From Pseudomonas fluorescens (GTDB lineage Bacteria > Pseudomonadota > Gammaproteobacteria > Pseudomonadales > Pseudomonadaceae), in contig NZ_JSAK01000022.1 in the NCBI RefSeq assembly GCF_000802965.1, positions 106,241-170,240 of the forward strand: DNA of 64,000 bases. The letters run 5' to 3'. The first letter of the stretch is position 1, and each line of letters opens with the position of its first letter. Shown here one piece after another: positions 8,395-16,879 of this stretch. The notes under the pieces are model-generated. The model had not been told where the DNA came from. It did no database searches and worked only from the letters and a program-made list of their open reading frames with translations. The position numbers and the translations under genes are program-made.

Positions 8395-9726
8395 ATGTTC
8401 GATCCAGTCAACGAACCTTCATTTCGTCTGGACGTAGCAGGTCTGTCCGACGCCTTCGAGGTCCTGGCCTTTACCGGTAGAGAAGCCATCAGCGAGCCTT
8501 TCGTGTTCGACGTGGATCTGCTGATCGAGGACCCGATGCTCGATCTCGCCAGCCTGTTGTACCGTTCGGCTTCCTTGCACTTCGGGCCGGCAGGAAACAG
8601 CGTCCACGGTCAGTTGCATGAGTTGGTACAGCGTGACCATGGCTCGCCAATCAGGCTCTGCAAGGTTCGTATCGGGCCGAGGCTGTCTTGCCTTTCCCAG
8701 CGCTTCAGCCAGCGGATTTTCAGTTCACGCTCGGTGCCACAGATTCTTGATCAGGTGCTCAAGGAGCATGGCATCACCGGCCAGGATCGACGCTTTGATC
8801 TGGATGACGATTACACGCCCCGGGATTTCTGCACGCAGTATCGGGAATCGGACCTGCAATTCGTGCAACGCCTGTGTGCCCAGGAACGGCTGCACTACCA
8901 CTTCGAACACCGGGCGCAGGGGCACTGCGTAGTGTTTGGTGATGGTCAGGGAGCGTTTCGTATGGGTGAAGCGGCGGTTTTCCAGGCTGAGGGTGAGCAA
9001 CCGGCAGTGCGTCGTTTCGAGGTTCAGCGATGTGTGGATAAAACGACGCAGAGTGCTGAAAGTCGCACCGACCTGGCCACATTGCGCAGTGGTCAGCTAT
9101 TGCCGCTGTCCGGCCACCCGGTTTCCGGATCGAATCAGCCGTGGCTGCTGACCCATATTGAACATCAGGGCAGTCAGGATCCTGACTCGCCCTACTGCAA
9201 TCGAGTACGTGCAATTCGTTGGGACGTGCCCTTTGAATCGCCTCATCGTGCGGTGAAACCCAATATGAACAGTCTGCAACGGGCATGGGTGGTTCATGTC
9301 GATGAGCCCCGGCCTGATCCGCGTAGACCAGTGGCGGTGCAGTTTGACTGGCTCTATCAGGGCGAAGGCGCCACCCCCAGCCACTGTTGGTTGCCGTTGG
9401 CGCCAGAACTGCAAGCGGCAAGGGGCGCGCAGCTGAGTGAAGGTACTGAGGTGGTGGTCAGTTTCATCGAAGGTGATCCGGATCAGCCGTTGATCACCGG
9501 GTTATTGCACAGCCTCAAACCCGACGAAGCGACAGTTGCGGCGGACGTGTCGTCCCAATCCGCAGTCGACGATTGCCCTCCTGAAGGCGTGGAGGGTTGG
9601 CTGCGCTCGGGCGAGCCTCTGTTGTTGCTGTGTCTGCTGCCTGGAGGTGGCAGTTACAATCATTGCGCGCAAACCCTGTGCACTTGCCGTGCGGCGACGC
9701 GGCTTGGTCAGAGTGGTGCGGCATGA
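8395..9726 (+). CDS. vgrG: Short VgrG, type VI secretion spike protein
   Basis: Trimeric tip of the type VI secretion needle, 443 residues against roughly 600-700 or more for many VgrGs. The gp27-like part runs from the N-terminus (SFRLDVAGLSD, FTGREAISEPFVFDVDLL) through DDDYTPRDFCTQYRESDLQF and FVQRLCAQERLHYHFEH to about 285. A gp5-like OB domain follows (PVAVQFDWL ... VVVSFIEGDPDQPLITGLLHS, to about 373). The long beta-helix needle is missing. The last 70 residues instead contain a hydrophobic stretch, a GGGS turn and five cysteines (394, 413, 424, 429, 431). The stop overlaps the next gene in ATGA, so the DUF4123 adaptor is translationally coupled. No other type VI genes are in the window, so it must use a secretion system encoded elsewhere. 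Confidence 0.85.
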   Translation: MFDPVNEPSFRLDVAGLSDAFEVLAFTGREAISEPFVFDVDLLIEDPMLDLASLLYRSASLHFGPAGNSVHGQLHELVQRDHGSPIRLCKVRIGPRLSCLSQRFSQRIFSSRSVPQILDQVLKEHGITGQDRRFDLDDDYTPRDFCTQYRESDLQFVQRLCAQERLHYHFEHRAQGHCVVFGDGQGAFRMGEAAVFQAEGEQPAVRRFEVQRCVDKTTQSAESRTDLATLRSGQLLPLSGHPVSGSNQPWLLTHIEHQGSQDPDSPYCNRVRAIRWDVPFESPHRAVKPNMNSLQRAWVVHVDEPRPDPRRPVAVQFDWLYQGEGATPSHCWLPLAPELQAARGAQLSEGTEVVVSFIEGDPDQPLITGLLHSLKPDEATVAADVSSQSAVDDCPPEGVEGWLRSGEPLLLLCLLPGGGSYNHCAQTLCTCRAATRLGQSGAA

Positions 9727-10520
9727 TCGCCGTGCTGACGCCCGATGCGATGCCGCAATGGTTGTTGCTGGATGTGCCGGGCGCGCCGCAGGCAGCTGCA
9801 AGCCTGCAACACAGGTTTGCCCATGCCCGCCGATTTTGCTTATTCGAAGACACGGAATGGAATGCGTTGTACGAGCAAGGTCCCGCGCTGGTCGATCTGC
9901 GGAAGTGTCCGGCGCTGGCTGTTGAGTGCCTGCGTGATACACAGCACTGGCGCGGCCTGTTGCTGGTCAGTGAGGCGTCGGAGTCGACCTTGCTGGGGCA
10001 CTTGCGCCGCATGCTCACCGTTTCGGTCGGCCTGCACCACCGGGCCTTGCTGAGTTATTACAACCCGTTCACGGCCAGTTACTTTTTCGATGGTTGCGAC
10101 GCCGGGGAGCTGAGTCGCTGGCTCGGGCCGATCAGTCAGTTGCGCTGGTTTGGCGGGACCTGGGCTGATCGCGCCATCGGCAGTCAGGGCTGGCAGCAGT
10201 TGCACAATCCCGGGCTTGCCGTCAGACCTTTGTCCGAGGAAGAAAATCTCAGCCCTTTGCAGCGGGAAAAACTGCAAACGTGCCTGCTGGAACAGCATGC
10301 CTGGCACTGGAGCCAATCCACCGGCACGGACTTCACCCGCCTGTGGTCGCATTTGCAGGAAGGCTTGGCGCTCGGTTTCAGCGAACGCGCGGTGCTCGAT
10401 GGCTGGCTATGGTTGCGCCTGCAGTACCCCAATGCCACGCCAACGCAGCCGTTGGCGGGACGAACCCAGCAGGAGCGCTTTGATAGCCTGCGCAACCGCT
10501 GGCAGAACGGCCAGCCCTGA
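9723..10520 (+). CDS. DUF4123 domain protein, putative VgrG adaptor/chaperone
   Basis: DUF4123 proteins load effectors onto VgrG spikes. The 265-residue protein starts at the ATG inside the ATGA overlap with vgrG (MIAVLTPDAMPQWLLLDVPG). It shows the family pattern: an N-terminal hydrophobic strand, LFEDTEWNALYEQGPALVDL around residue 40, GLLLVSEASESTLLGHLRRM near 80, and RALLSYYNPFTASYFFD near 105. Residues after about 180 are helical and look like the usual C-terminal extension. In most loci the effector gene follows; here the next gene is a MATE exporter on the other strand 10 bases away, so no effector is present. Confidence 0.8.
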   Translation: MIAVLTPDAMPQWLLLDVPGAPQAAASLQHRFAHARRFCLFEDTEWNALYEQGPALVDLRKCPALAVECLRDTQHWRGLLLVSEASESTLLGHLRRMLTVSVGLHHRALLSYYNPFTASYFFDGCDAGELSRWLGPISQLRWFGGTWADRAIGSQGWQQLHNPGLAVRPLSEEENLSPLQREKLQTCLLEQHAWHWSQSTGTDFTRLWSHLQEGLALGFSERAVLDGWLWLRLQYPNATPTQPLAGRTQQERFDSLRNRWQNGQP

Positions 10521-10530
10521 AGGCTCCCGT

Positions 10531-11877
10531 TCAATGTGCGCGGGTGAACCAGCCGTCGTTCTGACGCAATCGCCAGGCAATGGCGCCGAGGGTCAGGCTG
10601 CGCAGCAACATGAACAGCAGAAAAGTTATCCACAAGCCATGGTTGCCGAAACCTTGCAACGCCCAGCCGAATGGCACCAGCAATATCACCGTCAGCAACA
10701 TGCCGTTGCGCATTTCCCGGGCGCGCGTGGCACCGATGAACAGCCCGTCGAGCAGGTAGCTCCAGACCGCGATCAGCGGCAGTGCGGCGAGGTAGGGCAG
10801 GTAGATGAATGCGGTGTCGCGCACACTCACAATGTCGGTCTGCATCGCGATAAACAGGTGGCCTGCGAACAGGAACAAAACGGCAAAACCGAGGCTCGCC
10901 AGCAGCGACCATCCACAGGCCACCACCAACGAACGGCGCAAGGCATCGCGGTCGCGGGCACCGATCGCATGCCCGCACAGGGCTTCCACGGCGTGGGCCA
11001 GACCGTCGAGCGCATGGGCGGTCAGCAGCAGGCCGTTGAGCAGCAAGGCGTTGGCCGCGACCGTTGCGTCACCCAGCCGCGCGCCTTGCACAGTGATCAG
11101 GAAAAACACCGATTGCAGCGCCAGACTGCGGATGAAGATGTCACGGTTGACCGCCAGCAGTGGTCGCCAGCTCTGCCAGAGTGCCAGGGCCGCCCAGGCG
11201 ATGTGGCCAGGATAGGCGCGCAGGGCGCGGCGGGTCATCAGCAGGCCGATCAGCGCGCCGGTCCACTCGGCGATCACCGAAGCCCGGGCGGCGCCGACCA
11301 CACCCCACTCCAAACCGAGGACAAACCACAGATTGAGGGCAATGTTGACCAGATTGGTGCTCAGCAGAATCACCAGCGGCGCGCGGGCGTTCTGCGTGCC
11401 GAGAAACCAGCCGACCAGCGCATAACTGGCCAGCGCCGCCGGTAATCCGAACAGCCGCGTGTGGAAGAACTCGCGGGTCATCTGGTCCAGTTCCGCCGAG
11501 GGCTGCATGAAGTGCAGCGCGACTCCGCTTAACGGTACGCCCAGTGCGCCCAGCACAACGGCCAGGCCCATGGCCAACAGCAAGCCTTGCAGCAGGATCT
11601 GCCGTAACGCCGCACCATCCCCGCGCCCGGCGGCCTGGGCGGCGAAACCGGTGGAACCCATGCGCAGAAAGCCCATGGCCCAGGCGAGAAAGGTATACAG
11701 ACTGGCCCCGACCGCGACGGCGCCGAGTTGATGGGCATGGGGCAAGTGACCGATGACGGTGCTGTCCACCAGCGCCACCAGCGGTACGGAAATGTTCGAC
11801 AAAATCATCGGCGCAGCCAGTGCCCAGACCCGACGATGGGTAGGGCGGTCGCGCCAATCGGCAATCAGGTTGGACAT
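10531..11877 (-). CDS. MATE family efflux transporter, DinF-like
   Basis: Inner-membrane cation-coupled multidrug exporter of 448 residues with about twelve membrane helices in two similar halves. The first half begins with RRVWALAAPMILSNISVPLVALVDSTVIGHL, the family signature split here by its natural length. The second half repeats the pattern from about residue 230 (NRDIFIRSLALQSVFFLITVQ). The short loops and VDSTVIGHL resemble DinF rather than NorM. Substrate unknown. It converges on the DUF4123 gene; there is no clear terminator between them. Confidence 0.9.
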   Translation of the reverse strand: MSNLIADWRDRPTHRRVWALAAPMILSNISVPLVALVDSTVIGHLPHAHQLGAVAVGASLYTFLAWAMGFLRMGSTGFAAQAAGRGDGAALRQILLQGLLLAMGLAVVLGALGVPLSGVALHFMQPSAELDQMTREFFHTRLFGLPAALASYALVGWFLGTQNARAPLVILLSTNLVNIALNLWFVLGLEWGVVGAARASVIAEWTGALIGLLMTRRALRAYPGHIAWAALALWQSWRPLLAVNRDIFIRSLALQSVFFLITVQGARLGDATVAANALLLNGLLLTAHALDGLAHAVEALCGHAIGARDRDALRRSLVVACGWSLLASLGFAVLFLFAGHLFIAMQTDIVSVRDTAFIYLPYLAALPLIAVWSYLLDGLFIGATRAREMRNGMLLTVILLVPFGWALQGFGNHGLWITFLLFMLLRSLTLGAIAWRLRQNDGWFTRAH

Positions 11878-12002
11878 GCAGGCTCCTTGGGGGAGCGGGC
11901 ATTGTAGCGAGACATGTGGAATCTGCCGCGATTCATTGCCGGAGCGAGCCAGCGCGCGATGACGGCGTGTCAGGCGACAGTGATTTCGACTGTTCGGACG
12001 CT

Positions 12003-12028
12003 ATCGCGAGCAGGCTCACTCCTACAGG
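12003..12028. repeat. Single REP-type half, family B
   Basis: ATCGCGAGCAGGCTCACTCC followed by TACAGG is a lone, diverged half of the family-B repeat, in the spacer between the MATE gene and the small membrane protein gene. No partner is seen nearby. Confidence 0.6.
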
Positions 12029-12039
12029 AGGTGGGGGTG

Positions 12040-12333
12040 TCAGTGCATGATCCAGCTAAGCAACCACAACCCCAGCATCAACCAGATGATCCCCATGATG
12101 ATCGACGCATTCATGAACGCGCGGATCGCCGACCACAGCAGCACCAGCCCCAGGATCAAGATAGCGATGCTGATGATCGAGGTGTCCATGCCCAATGCGC
12201 GAGACAAGCCTTCGACGAAGTTGCTGCTGGCGCGGCTTACCAACTGGAACAGGCCACTGAGGGCGTCAACGATGAAACGGATGACGGAGCCAAGGGCTTG
12301 ACCGAGCCATTCGAAAAAACCTTCTACCTGCAT
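12040..12333 (-). CDS. Small conserved membrane protein of unknown function
   Basis: A 97-residue protein. Residues 1-45 are amphipathic (FFEWLGQALGSVIRFIVDAL). Two hydrophobic segments follow at about 53-70 (SIISIAILILGLVLLWSAI) and 76-95 (SIIMGIIWLMLGLWLLSWI), so it is probably an inner-membrane hairpin. An AGGA element lies ten bases before the ATG. It is read toward the MATE gene. I do not recognise the family and assign no function; the coding call rests on composition and the ribosome site. Confidence 0.7.
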   Translation of the reverse strand: MQVEGFFEWLGQALGSVIRFIVDALSGLFQLVSRASSNFVEGLSRALGMDTSIISIAILILGLVLLWSAIRAFMNASIIMGIIWLMLGLWLLSWIMH

Positions 12334-12390
12334 GGAATGATCGTCCTGATAAGTTCGAGCGTTGGGCCATTGATCGCGGTGGCGAGTTCC

Positions 12391-12424
12391 CTGCAGGAGC
12401 TGCCGAAGGCTGCGATCTTTTGAT
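12391..12424. repeat. Single REP-type half, family A
   Basis: CTGCAGGAGCTGCCGAAGGC then TGCGATCTTTTGAT, a lone family-A unit without its inverted partner, between the small membrane protein and the MazG-like gene. Confidence 0.7.
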
Positions 12425-12507
12425 TATGGCGTAAAGATCTTCGGTGCACTTGGGCACTTGCCTTCACTCGCCATCCCCCCGAAGCTATACGCCTTCAGGA
12501 GAGCCCG

Positions 12508-12810
12508 ATGAACCTTGTTGAACTGACCGAACGCCTGCACGCCATCCGCGACCGTAATGACTGGCGGCAATTTCACAGCCCGAAAAACCTGGCCATGGCC
12601 GCCAGCGTTGAAATGTCCGAGCTGGTGGAGATTTTCCAGTGGTTGAGCGAGGACCAGTCACGTCAATTGCCGGCGGACAAACTCGCCCACGCCGGGCAGG
12701 AAGTCGGCGATATCGTGCTTTATCTATTGCTGTTGTGCAGCGAACTGGGTCTGGACATGAATGAAGTGGTACGCAGCAAACTGGCCGACAGCGAACGGAG
12801 GTTCAGCTGA
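12508..12810 (+). CDS. MazG-like nucleotide pyrophosphohydrolase
   Basis: Predicted all-alpha NTP pyrophosphohydrolase of the MazG-like/dCTPase type, 100 residues. It removes pyrophosphate from nucleoside triphosphates, often non-canonical ones. The metal-binding pattern is clear: EMSELVEIFQW around residue 32 (ExxE) and EVGDIVLYLL around 69 (ExxD). The start has AGGAGAGCCCG upstream. The stop shares one base with the start of cmoM (TGATG), so the two are co-translated. The exact nucleotide cannot be told. Confidence 0.87.
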   Translation: MNLVELTERLHAIRDRNDWRQFHSPKNLAMAASVEMSELVEIFQWLSEDQSRQLPADKLAHAGQEVGDIVLYLLLLCSELGLDMNEVVRSKLADSERRFS

Positions 12811-13559
12811 TGAGCGACCGTCATTTCGATCAACTGGCGACCCGCTTCGCGGAAAAAATCTACGGCGGTGCCAAAGGCGCAATCCGCCTGGCGGTGTTGC
12901 AGGCCGACCTGGCCGAAACCTTGCCGGACCGGCCGTTGCGCGTCCTCGACATCGGCGCGGGGCTGGGTCACATGTCGCTGTGGCTGGCCCAGCGCGGGCA
13001 TCAAGTTACCTTGGCCGAACCCGCTGAACCGATGCTCGAAGGCGCTCGCCAGCGTTTCGCCGAGGCCGGGCAGAGCGCGACGTTCATCCAGGCGCCATGG
13101 CAGGAACTGCTCGGCCAGCTGACTGAACCCTACGATCTGGTGCTGTGCCACGCCGTGCTGGAATGGCTGGCCGAACCTCACGCGATCCTGCCGGTATTGC
13201 ATCAGCTGACCAAGGCGGACGGCTGGTTGTCCCTGGCCTTTTACAACCGCGATGCGCTGATCTACCGCAACTTGCTCAAAGGCCATTTCCGCAAGATGCG
13301 CAAGAACGACATGGCCGGTGAAAAGCAGAGCCTGACCCCGCAACAACCCCTTGATCCACGGGAATTGGCGGCGCAACTTGAGGGTATGTGGAAGGTCGAA
13401 ACACAGAGCGGCGTGCGGGTTTTTCACGATTACATGCCTGTGGAATTCCAGGCCCGCGCCGAGCTGGTGGACTTGCTCGAAATGGAGCTGGCGCACCGCC
13501 GCCATCCAAGCTTTGCCGGGCTTGGGCGTTACTTGCACTGGATCTGCCGGCCAGTCTGA
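12810..13559 (+). CDS. cmoM: tRNA 5-carboxymethoxyuridine methyltransferase CmoM
   Basis: SAM-dependent methyltransferase that methylates the carboxyl of cmo5U34 in tRNA to give mcmo5U. The 249-residue protein follows E. coli CmoM (old name SmtA) throughout: DRHFDQLATRFAEKIYGGAKG at the start, the SAM loop RVLDIGAGLGHMSLWLAQRGH (residues 45-65, split here), DLVLCHAVLEWLAEP, LSLAFYNRDALIYRNLLKG and the C-terminal GVRVFHDY. It is coupled to the MazG-like gene by a one-base overlap. Confidence 0.92.
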   Translation: MSDRHFDQLATRFAEKIYGGAKGAIRLAVLQADLAETLPDRPLRVLDIGAGLGHMSLWLAQRGHQVTLAEPAEPMLEGARQRFAEAGQSATFIQAPWQELLGQLTEPYDLVLCHAVLEWLAEPHAILPVLHQLTKADGWLSLAFYNRDALIYRNLLKGHFRKMRKNDMAGEKQSLTPQQPLDPRELAAQLEGMWKVETQSGVRVFHDYMPVEFQARAELVDLLEMELAHRRHPSFAGLGRYLHWICRPV

Positions 13560-13571
13560 TTGGAGCGCGAA

Positions 13572-14195
13572 ATGAACATTCGTTCGGGGTTGTTGGTGCT
13601 GTGCCTGGGTTTGACTGCGTGTCAGGGCAGTAACCCGTATGTGGCGTCTTCCAATCCCATCCCGCCGGCGCCACCGCAAGCGGCCAACACCTTCGACCGC
13701 AGCGCTTATCCGGCGCCACCGCGTGATTATGGCCGCTACCGCAGCTGGGCCTGGCTCGACGGACACCTGCCGCCAGGCACGGCATGGGCGGACTCGGCGC
13801 AAGTCGCCGAAGCGGTCAGCAATGCCCTTGATCAACGCGGGTTGCGCCCGTTGCATGACAATCGCCCGGCAGACCTGTTCGTCAGCGCCGACCTGCGTGT
13901 GGAAACGCGCTTGCGTCAGTACCGCGATGACTATGGCTACGGCGGTGCCTACTACGGCGGTTATGGCGGATACAACCACTACAATAATGGGTATGGCGTG
14001 TACGGCAGCGTGCCGATCGTCCGCACGTATCAGGAACAAGTCGTGGTGGTGCAGGTGGATATGTTCGATGCACAAAGCGGTCAGCCAGTGTGGAGTTCCA
14101 GCGCCGAAACCAGCCAGAGCGGCAGTCAGAGTCAGCAGGCTGATGCGATTCGCAAGGCTGTAGAAAAGGCCATGTCGGCGTATCCTCCCAGTTAG
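13572..14195 (+). CDS. DUF4136 lipoprotein (first of a tandem pair)
   Basis: Outer- or inner-membrane lipoprotein of 207 residues. The start at 13572 has a GGAGCG site and gives a signal peptide MNIRSGLLVLCLGLTAC with lipobox LTAC. After a proline-rich linker, the DUF4136 domain begins at DYGRYRSWAWLDG. A glycine/tyrosine/asparagine-rich insert (about residues 120-145) interrupts it before VVVVQVDMFDAQSGQPVWSS. Function unknown. It starts 12 bases after cmoM and is followed by a paralogue, so the two probably arose by duplication. Confidence 0.85.
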   Translation: MNIRSGLLVLCLGLTACQGSNPYVASSNPIPPAPPQAANTFDRSAYPAPPRDYGRYRSWAWLDGHLPPGTAWADSAQVAEAVSNALDQRGLRPLHDNRPADLFVSADLRVETRLRQYRDDYGYGGAYYGGYGGYNHYNNGYGVYGSVPIVRTYQEQVVVVQVDMFDAQSGQPVWSSSAETSQSGSQSQQADAIRKAVEKAMSAYPPS

Positions 14196-14249
14196 CTTCT
14201 ATGGATAAGAAGCATTTCGCAGGTTCATGTCTTCAACCGGAGAATCATC

Positions 14250-14813
14250 ATGTTCCGCCATTTCGCTTTACTGGCAGTGGCCGCGTTGCTCAGTGCCTGC
14301 GCCGCCAACCAGGTCAATCATGACTTCGATGCCAGCCGCGACTTCGCCGCCTATCGCAGCTGGACCTGGAAAGAACCCGCCCTGCAATATCGCCCCGATG
14401 ACCCACGGATCAAGAGCGACCTGACTGAACAACGCATCCGTGAGTCGGTTGAAGATCAACTGGATCAACGTGGTCTGCGTCAGGCGGCACCGGGTGCCAA
14501 GGCTGATTTGAATGTGCAGACCTATCTGGTTGTCGAAGAGCGCCAGCAGCAAGTAACGACCAACTACGGCGGCGGTTGGGGCAACCCGTGGAACGGCTAC
14601 TGGGGCGCGCCGATGTACAACGAAACCCGCCTGGTCAACTACAAGGTGGCGACCATCCAGATCGACTTGCTCGACGGCAAGGACGGTAAATTGGTGTGGC
14701 GCGGCAGTGATGAACAAATCCTCAGCCGCACGCCGAACCCTTCGGATCGCAGTAGCGCGATACACGATACGGTGACCCGGATATTGGCCAACTACCCACC
14801 CAAACACGGATAA
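14250..14813 (+). CDS. DUF4136 lipoprotein (second of a tandem pair)
   Basis: 187 residues, with signal peptide MFRHFALLAVAALLSAC (lipobox LSAC). The DUF4136 domain starts at DFDASRDFAAYRSWTWKEP. It shares with its neighbour the segments FAAYRSW, DQRGLRQ, KADLNVQTYLVVEER and IQIDLLDGKDGKLVWRGS. Its glycine-rich insert is shorter (YGGGWGNPWNGYWG). A good GGAGAATC site precedes the start. Function unknown; family members are cell-envelope lipoproteins. Confidence 0.86.
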   Translation: MFRHFALLAVAALLSACAANQVNHDFDASRDFAAYRSWTWKEPALQYRPDDPRIKSDLTEQRIRESVEDQLDQRGLRQAAPGAKADLNVQTYLVVEERQQQVTTNYGGGWGNPWNGYWGAPMYNETRLVNYKVATIQIDLLDGKDGKLVWRGSDEQILSRTPNPSDRSSAIHDTVTRILANYPPKHG

Positions 14814-14953
14814 AAACCTGTTGACGCAAGCCTGCACCCACAGAGATTTTTGTCCGTCGGTGGCAAGTTGCCAGCAGTCTGTTCAACCCTTGTCTACACT
14901 GCATCACACCAACGGAGGTTGCGCCCGGCAGCGCGTCGGCAAAGGAGTGCACC

Positions 14954-16879
14954 ATGTCCCCCCGCCAGCAATTTCGAGGCCCGAGCCGCCAACGGGGGGC
15001 TATCGGCCTGATGGCCGCCGGGACCCTGGCCCTCGCATTGGGGTTCATGTTGCTGGTGATCGATACCGGCAGGTTGTACCTGGAACAACGCAAATTGCAG
15101 CGGGTGGCGGATACCGCTGCACTCGAAGCCGTGACCCGCGATGGCAACTGCCTGTCCGGTGCAAGTGCTGCCACCTACGCCGCGCAGAGCGCCACGCGCA
15201 ATGGTTTTACCGTCAACGCCGACAACACGCTGGCGGTCAGTTGCGGCACCTTGCAGGTTGGCGCTGATCACCTGCGAGCGTTCTCCGCCGATTCGACAAA
15301 GTCCGCCGCCGTACAAGTCGTCGCGAGCGCCACTGTCGTCACGAGCGTGGCCGCCGGCATTGGCGCGTTGCTGTCCGGTGGGCCGGTCGGCCTCACCACC
15401 CGGCTCAGCGCCACCGCCGTCGCCGCCGAACCGAAAATCACCTTGGCGCAACTCAGTATCCGCAGCACGTTGGCTGGAGCCGACACGGCCCGCTCCAACC
15501 TCTTGAACCCGTTGTTCTCGACACTGCTTGGCGGCAACGTGAACCTGACCGCCGGTGCTTGGGACGGGTTAATCAAAACCGATATCAATCTGCTTGAGTT
15601 CATGGATCAATTGGCCATTGAGCTGGGCGTTACGGCCGGTAACTACACGGCGTTGTTGAACACTCAAGGCAGTGTTTCCAGGTTCATCAAGGTCGCCGCA
15701 AACGTCGTGACGGTGAACGGGGCTTCGGTGGATGTAAAAGCTGCGCTGGCCAGTTTGCAGGTGTCGGCGACCAACGCCTCGCCGATCAGACTGGGTGATT
15801 TGCTGACCTTGCAAACCGGGACGCAAGCGGCGGGGCTTGACGCTTCAATGCAGCTGTTTCAGCTGCTCCAGGGTTTTATCCAGCTGGTGAACAAGAACAG
15901 CGCAGTGAGCGCGGTCCTGCCGGTGAATGTGTTGGGGTTGGCTGGCGTGAACACCCGCATAAAAGTCATTCAGCCACCGCAGTTTTCTGCGGTGGGTGAC
16001 CCGGCGCTGGCGAAGCTGGCGCCGCTGGGCGTAAACAGGATTTTTGTGAGTACTGCTCAGGTTCGCATTCTGGTGTCAGTCAACCTGTCGCTGATCGATA
16101 GCGTCTTGCAGTTGGTCAACGCGCTATTGAGCCCGGTGATAGAGCTGATCAACACCCTGCTGGCGCCGGGTTGCATTTTCGGCAGCTGCACCCAGACGGA
16201 CCTGAAAATTTTACCCAATGGCCTGAGCCTCGATCTCGGTCTCGAAGCCGGTACGGGCAGTAGTTATGTGACGGATTATTCTTGCGCCAGCCCGACCAAC
16301 AAGAGCCTGACCGCCACCACCAACATCTCGGCCTTGCAAGTTAAAGTCGGACAGATCGACGCAGCGGTCTGGCTTTCGTCCTCGCCGGCGCCGAGCCTTT
16401 CACCGCTGACGCTGGTCGATATCGGCTCGAAAGTCTGCACCGACTTGTCCCATTGTGGCGCGCGGACGCCCTTCGCAGGTGGCGGCAGCCAAATCATGAT
16501 CGACAGCCCGATTGCCGGCAAAAGCGAGCCCAATTACACCTTCGCCAATCCCCATGACGTCAATGTGGCTCCGCAACCCACGCACCCGGTCGAAGTGTCA
16601 GGTGTGGTGGGCAGCCTGAGGGGCACGCTCGGCGGTATCACATTGATCAAACATTCGCCCTCCATCGGCAGCCTGTTGGGCGGCTTGCTGAGTACCTTGT
16701 CGTCAACGCTGTCGGACGTCCTCTCGCTCCTGGCCTCTGCCATTAGCGGGCTGCTCGCGCCGTTGGTGGACCCGATCGTCGACAGTCTGCTGGTTAACCT
16801 GGGGATTGACGTCAACAAGGTCGACGTCGGTTTCAACCTCACTTGCGGTGAAAAAGGCAAAGCCTATCTGGTGATCTGA
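14954..16879 (+). CDS. tadG: TadG-like Flp pilus assembly protein
   Basis: Large component of the Tad (Flp pilus) machine, 641 residues. It begins with RQRGAIGLMAAGTLALALGF, a pseudopilin-like hydrophobic N-terminus with a TadE/TadG-type RxxGA element, then LLVIDTGRLYLEQRKLQRVADTAALEA (split here), the typical TadG_N segment. The rest is a long periplasmic domain rich in small residues and paired leucine repeats (SLLGGLLSTLSSTLSDVLSLL). AAGGAG lies six bases before the ATG. Unlike the rest of the locus it is on the + strand, and its 3' end overlaps the 3' end of pprA by 16 bases. Confidence 0.85.
   Translation: MSPRQQFRGPSRQRGAIGLMAAGTLALALGFMLLVIDTGRLYLEQRKLQRVADTAALEAVTRDGNCLSGASAATYAAQSATRNGFTVNADNTLAVSCGTLQVGADHLRAFSADSTKSAAVQVVASATVVTSVAAGIGALLSGGPVGLTTRLSATAVAAEPKITLAQLSIRSTLAGADTARSNLLNPLFSTLLGGNVNLTAGAWDGLIKTDINLLEFMDQLAIELGVTAGNYTALLNTQGSVSRFIKVAANVVTVNGASVDVKAALASLQVSATNASPIRLGDLLTLQTGTQAAGLDASMQLFQLLQGFIQLVNKNSAVSAVLPVNVLGLAGVNTRIKVIQPPQFSAVGDPALAKLAPLGVNRIFVSTAQVRILVSVNLSLIDSVLQLVNALLSPVIELINTLLAPGCIFGSCTQTDLKILPNGLSLDLGLEAGTGSSYVTDYSCASPTNKSLTATTNISALQVKVGQIDAAVWLSSSPAPSLSPLTLVDIGSKVCTDLSHCGARTPFAGGGSQIMIDSPIAGKSEPNYTFANPHDVNVAPQPTHPVEVSGVVGSLRGTLGGITLIKHSPSIGSLLGGLLSTLSSTLSDVLSLLASAISGLLAPLVDPIVDSLLVNLGIDVNKVDVGFNLTCGEKGKAYLVI

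Noticed and set aside
8395..9726. Possible frameshifted full-length VgrG
   Set aside because: The other frames after residue 373 show no beta-helix repeats, and the stop is neatly coupled to the DUF4123 start, so the short form looks genuine.
10626..10634. TTATCCACA inside the MATE gene, also 9033-9041 in vgrG and 30634-30642 in maoC
   Set aside because: Isolated matches inside coding sequence, about what chance and codon use allow; not counted in the DnaA cluster.
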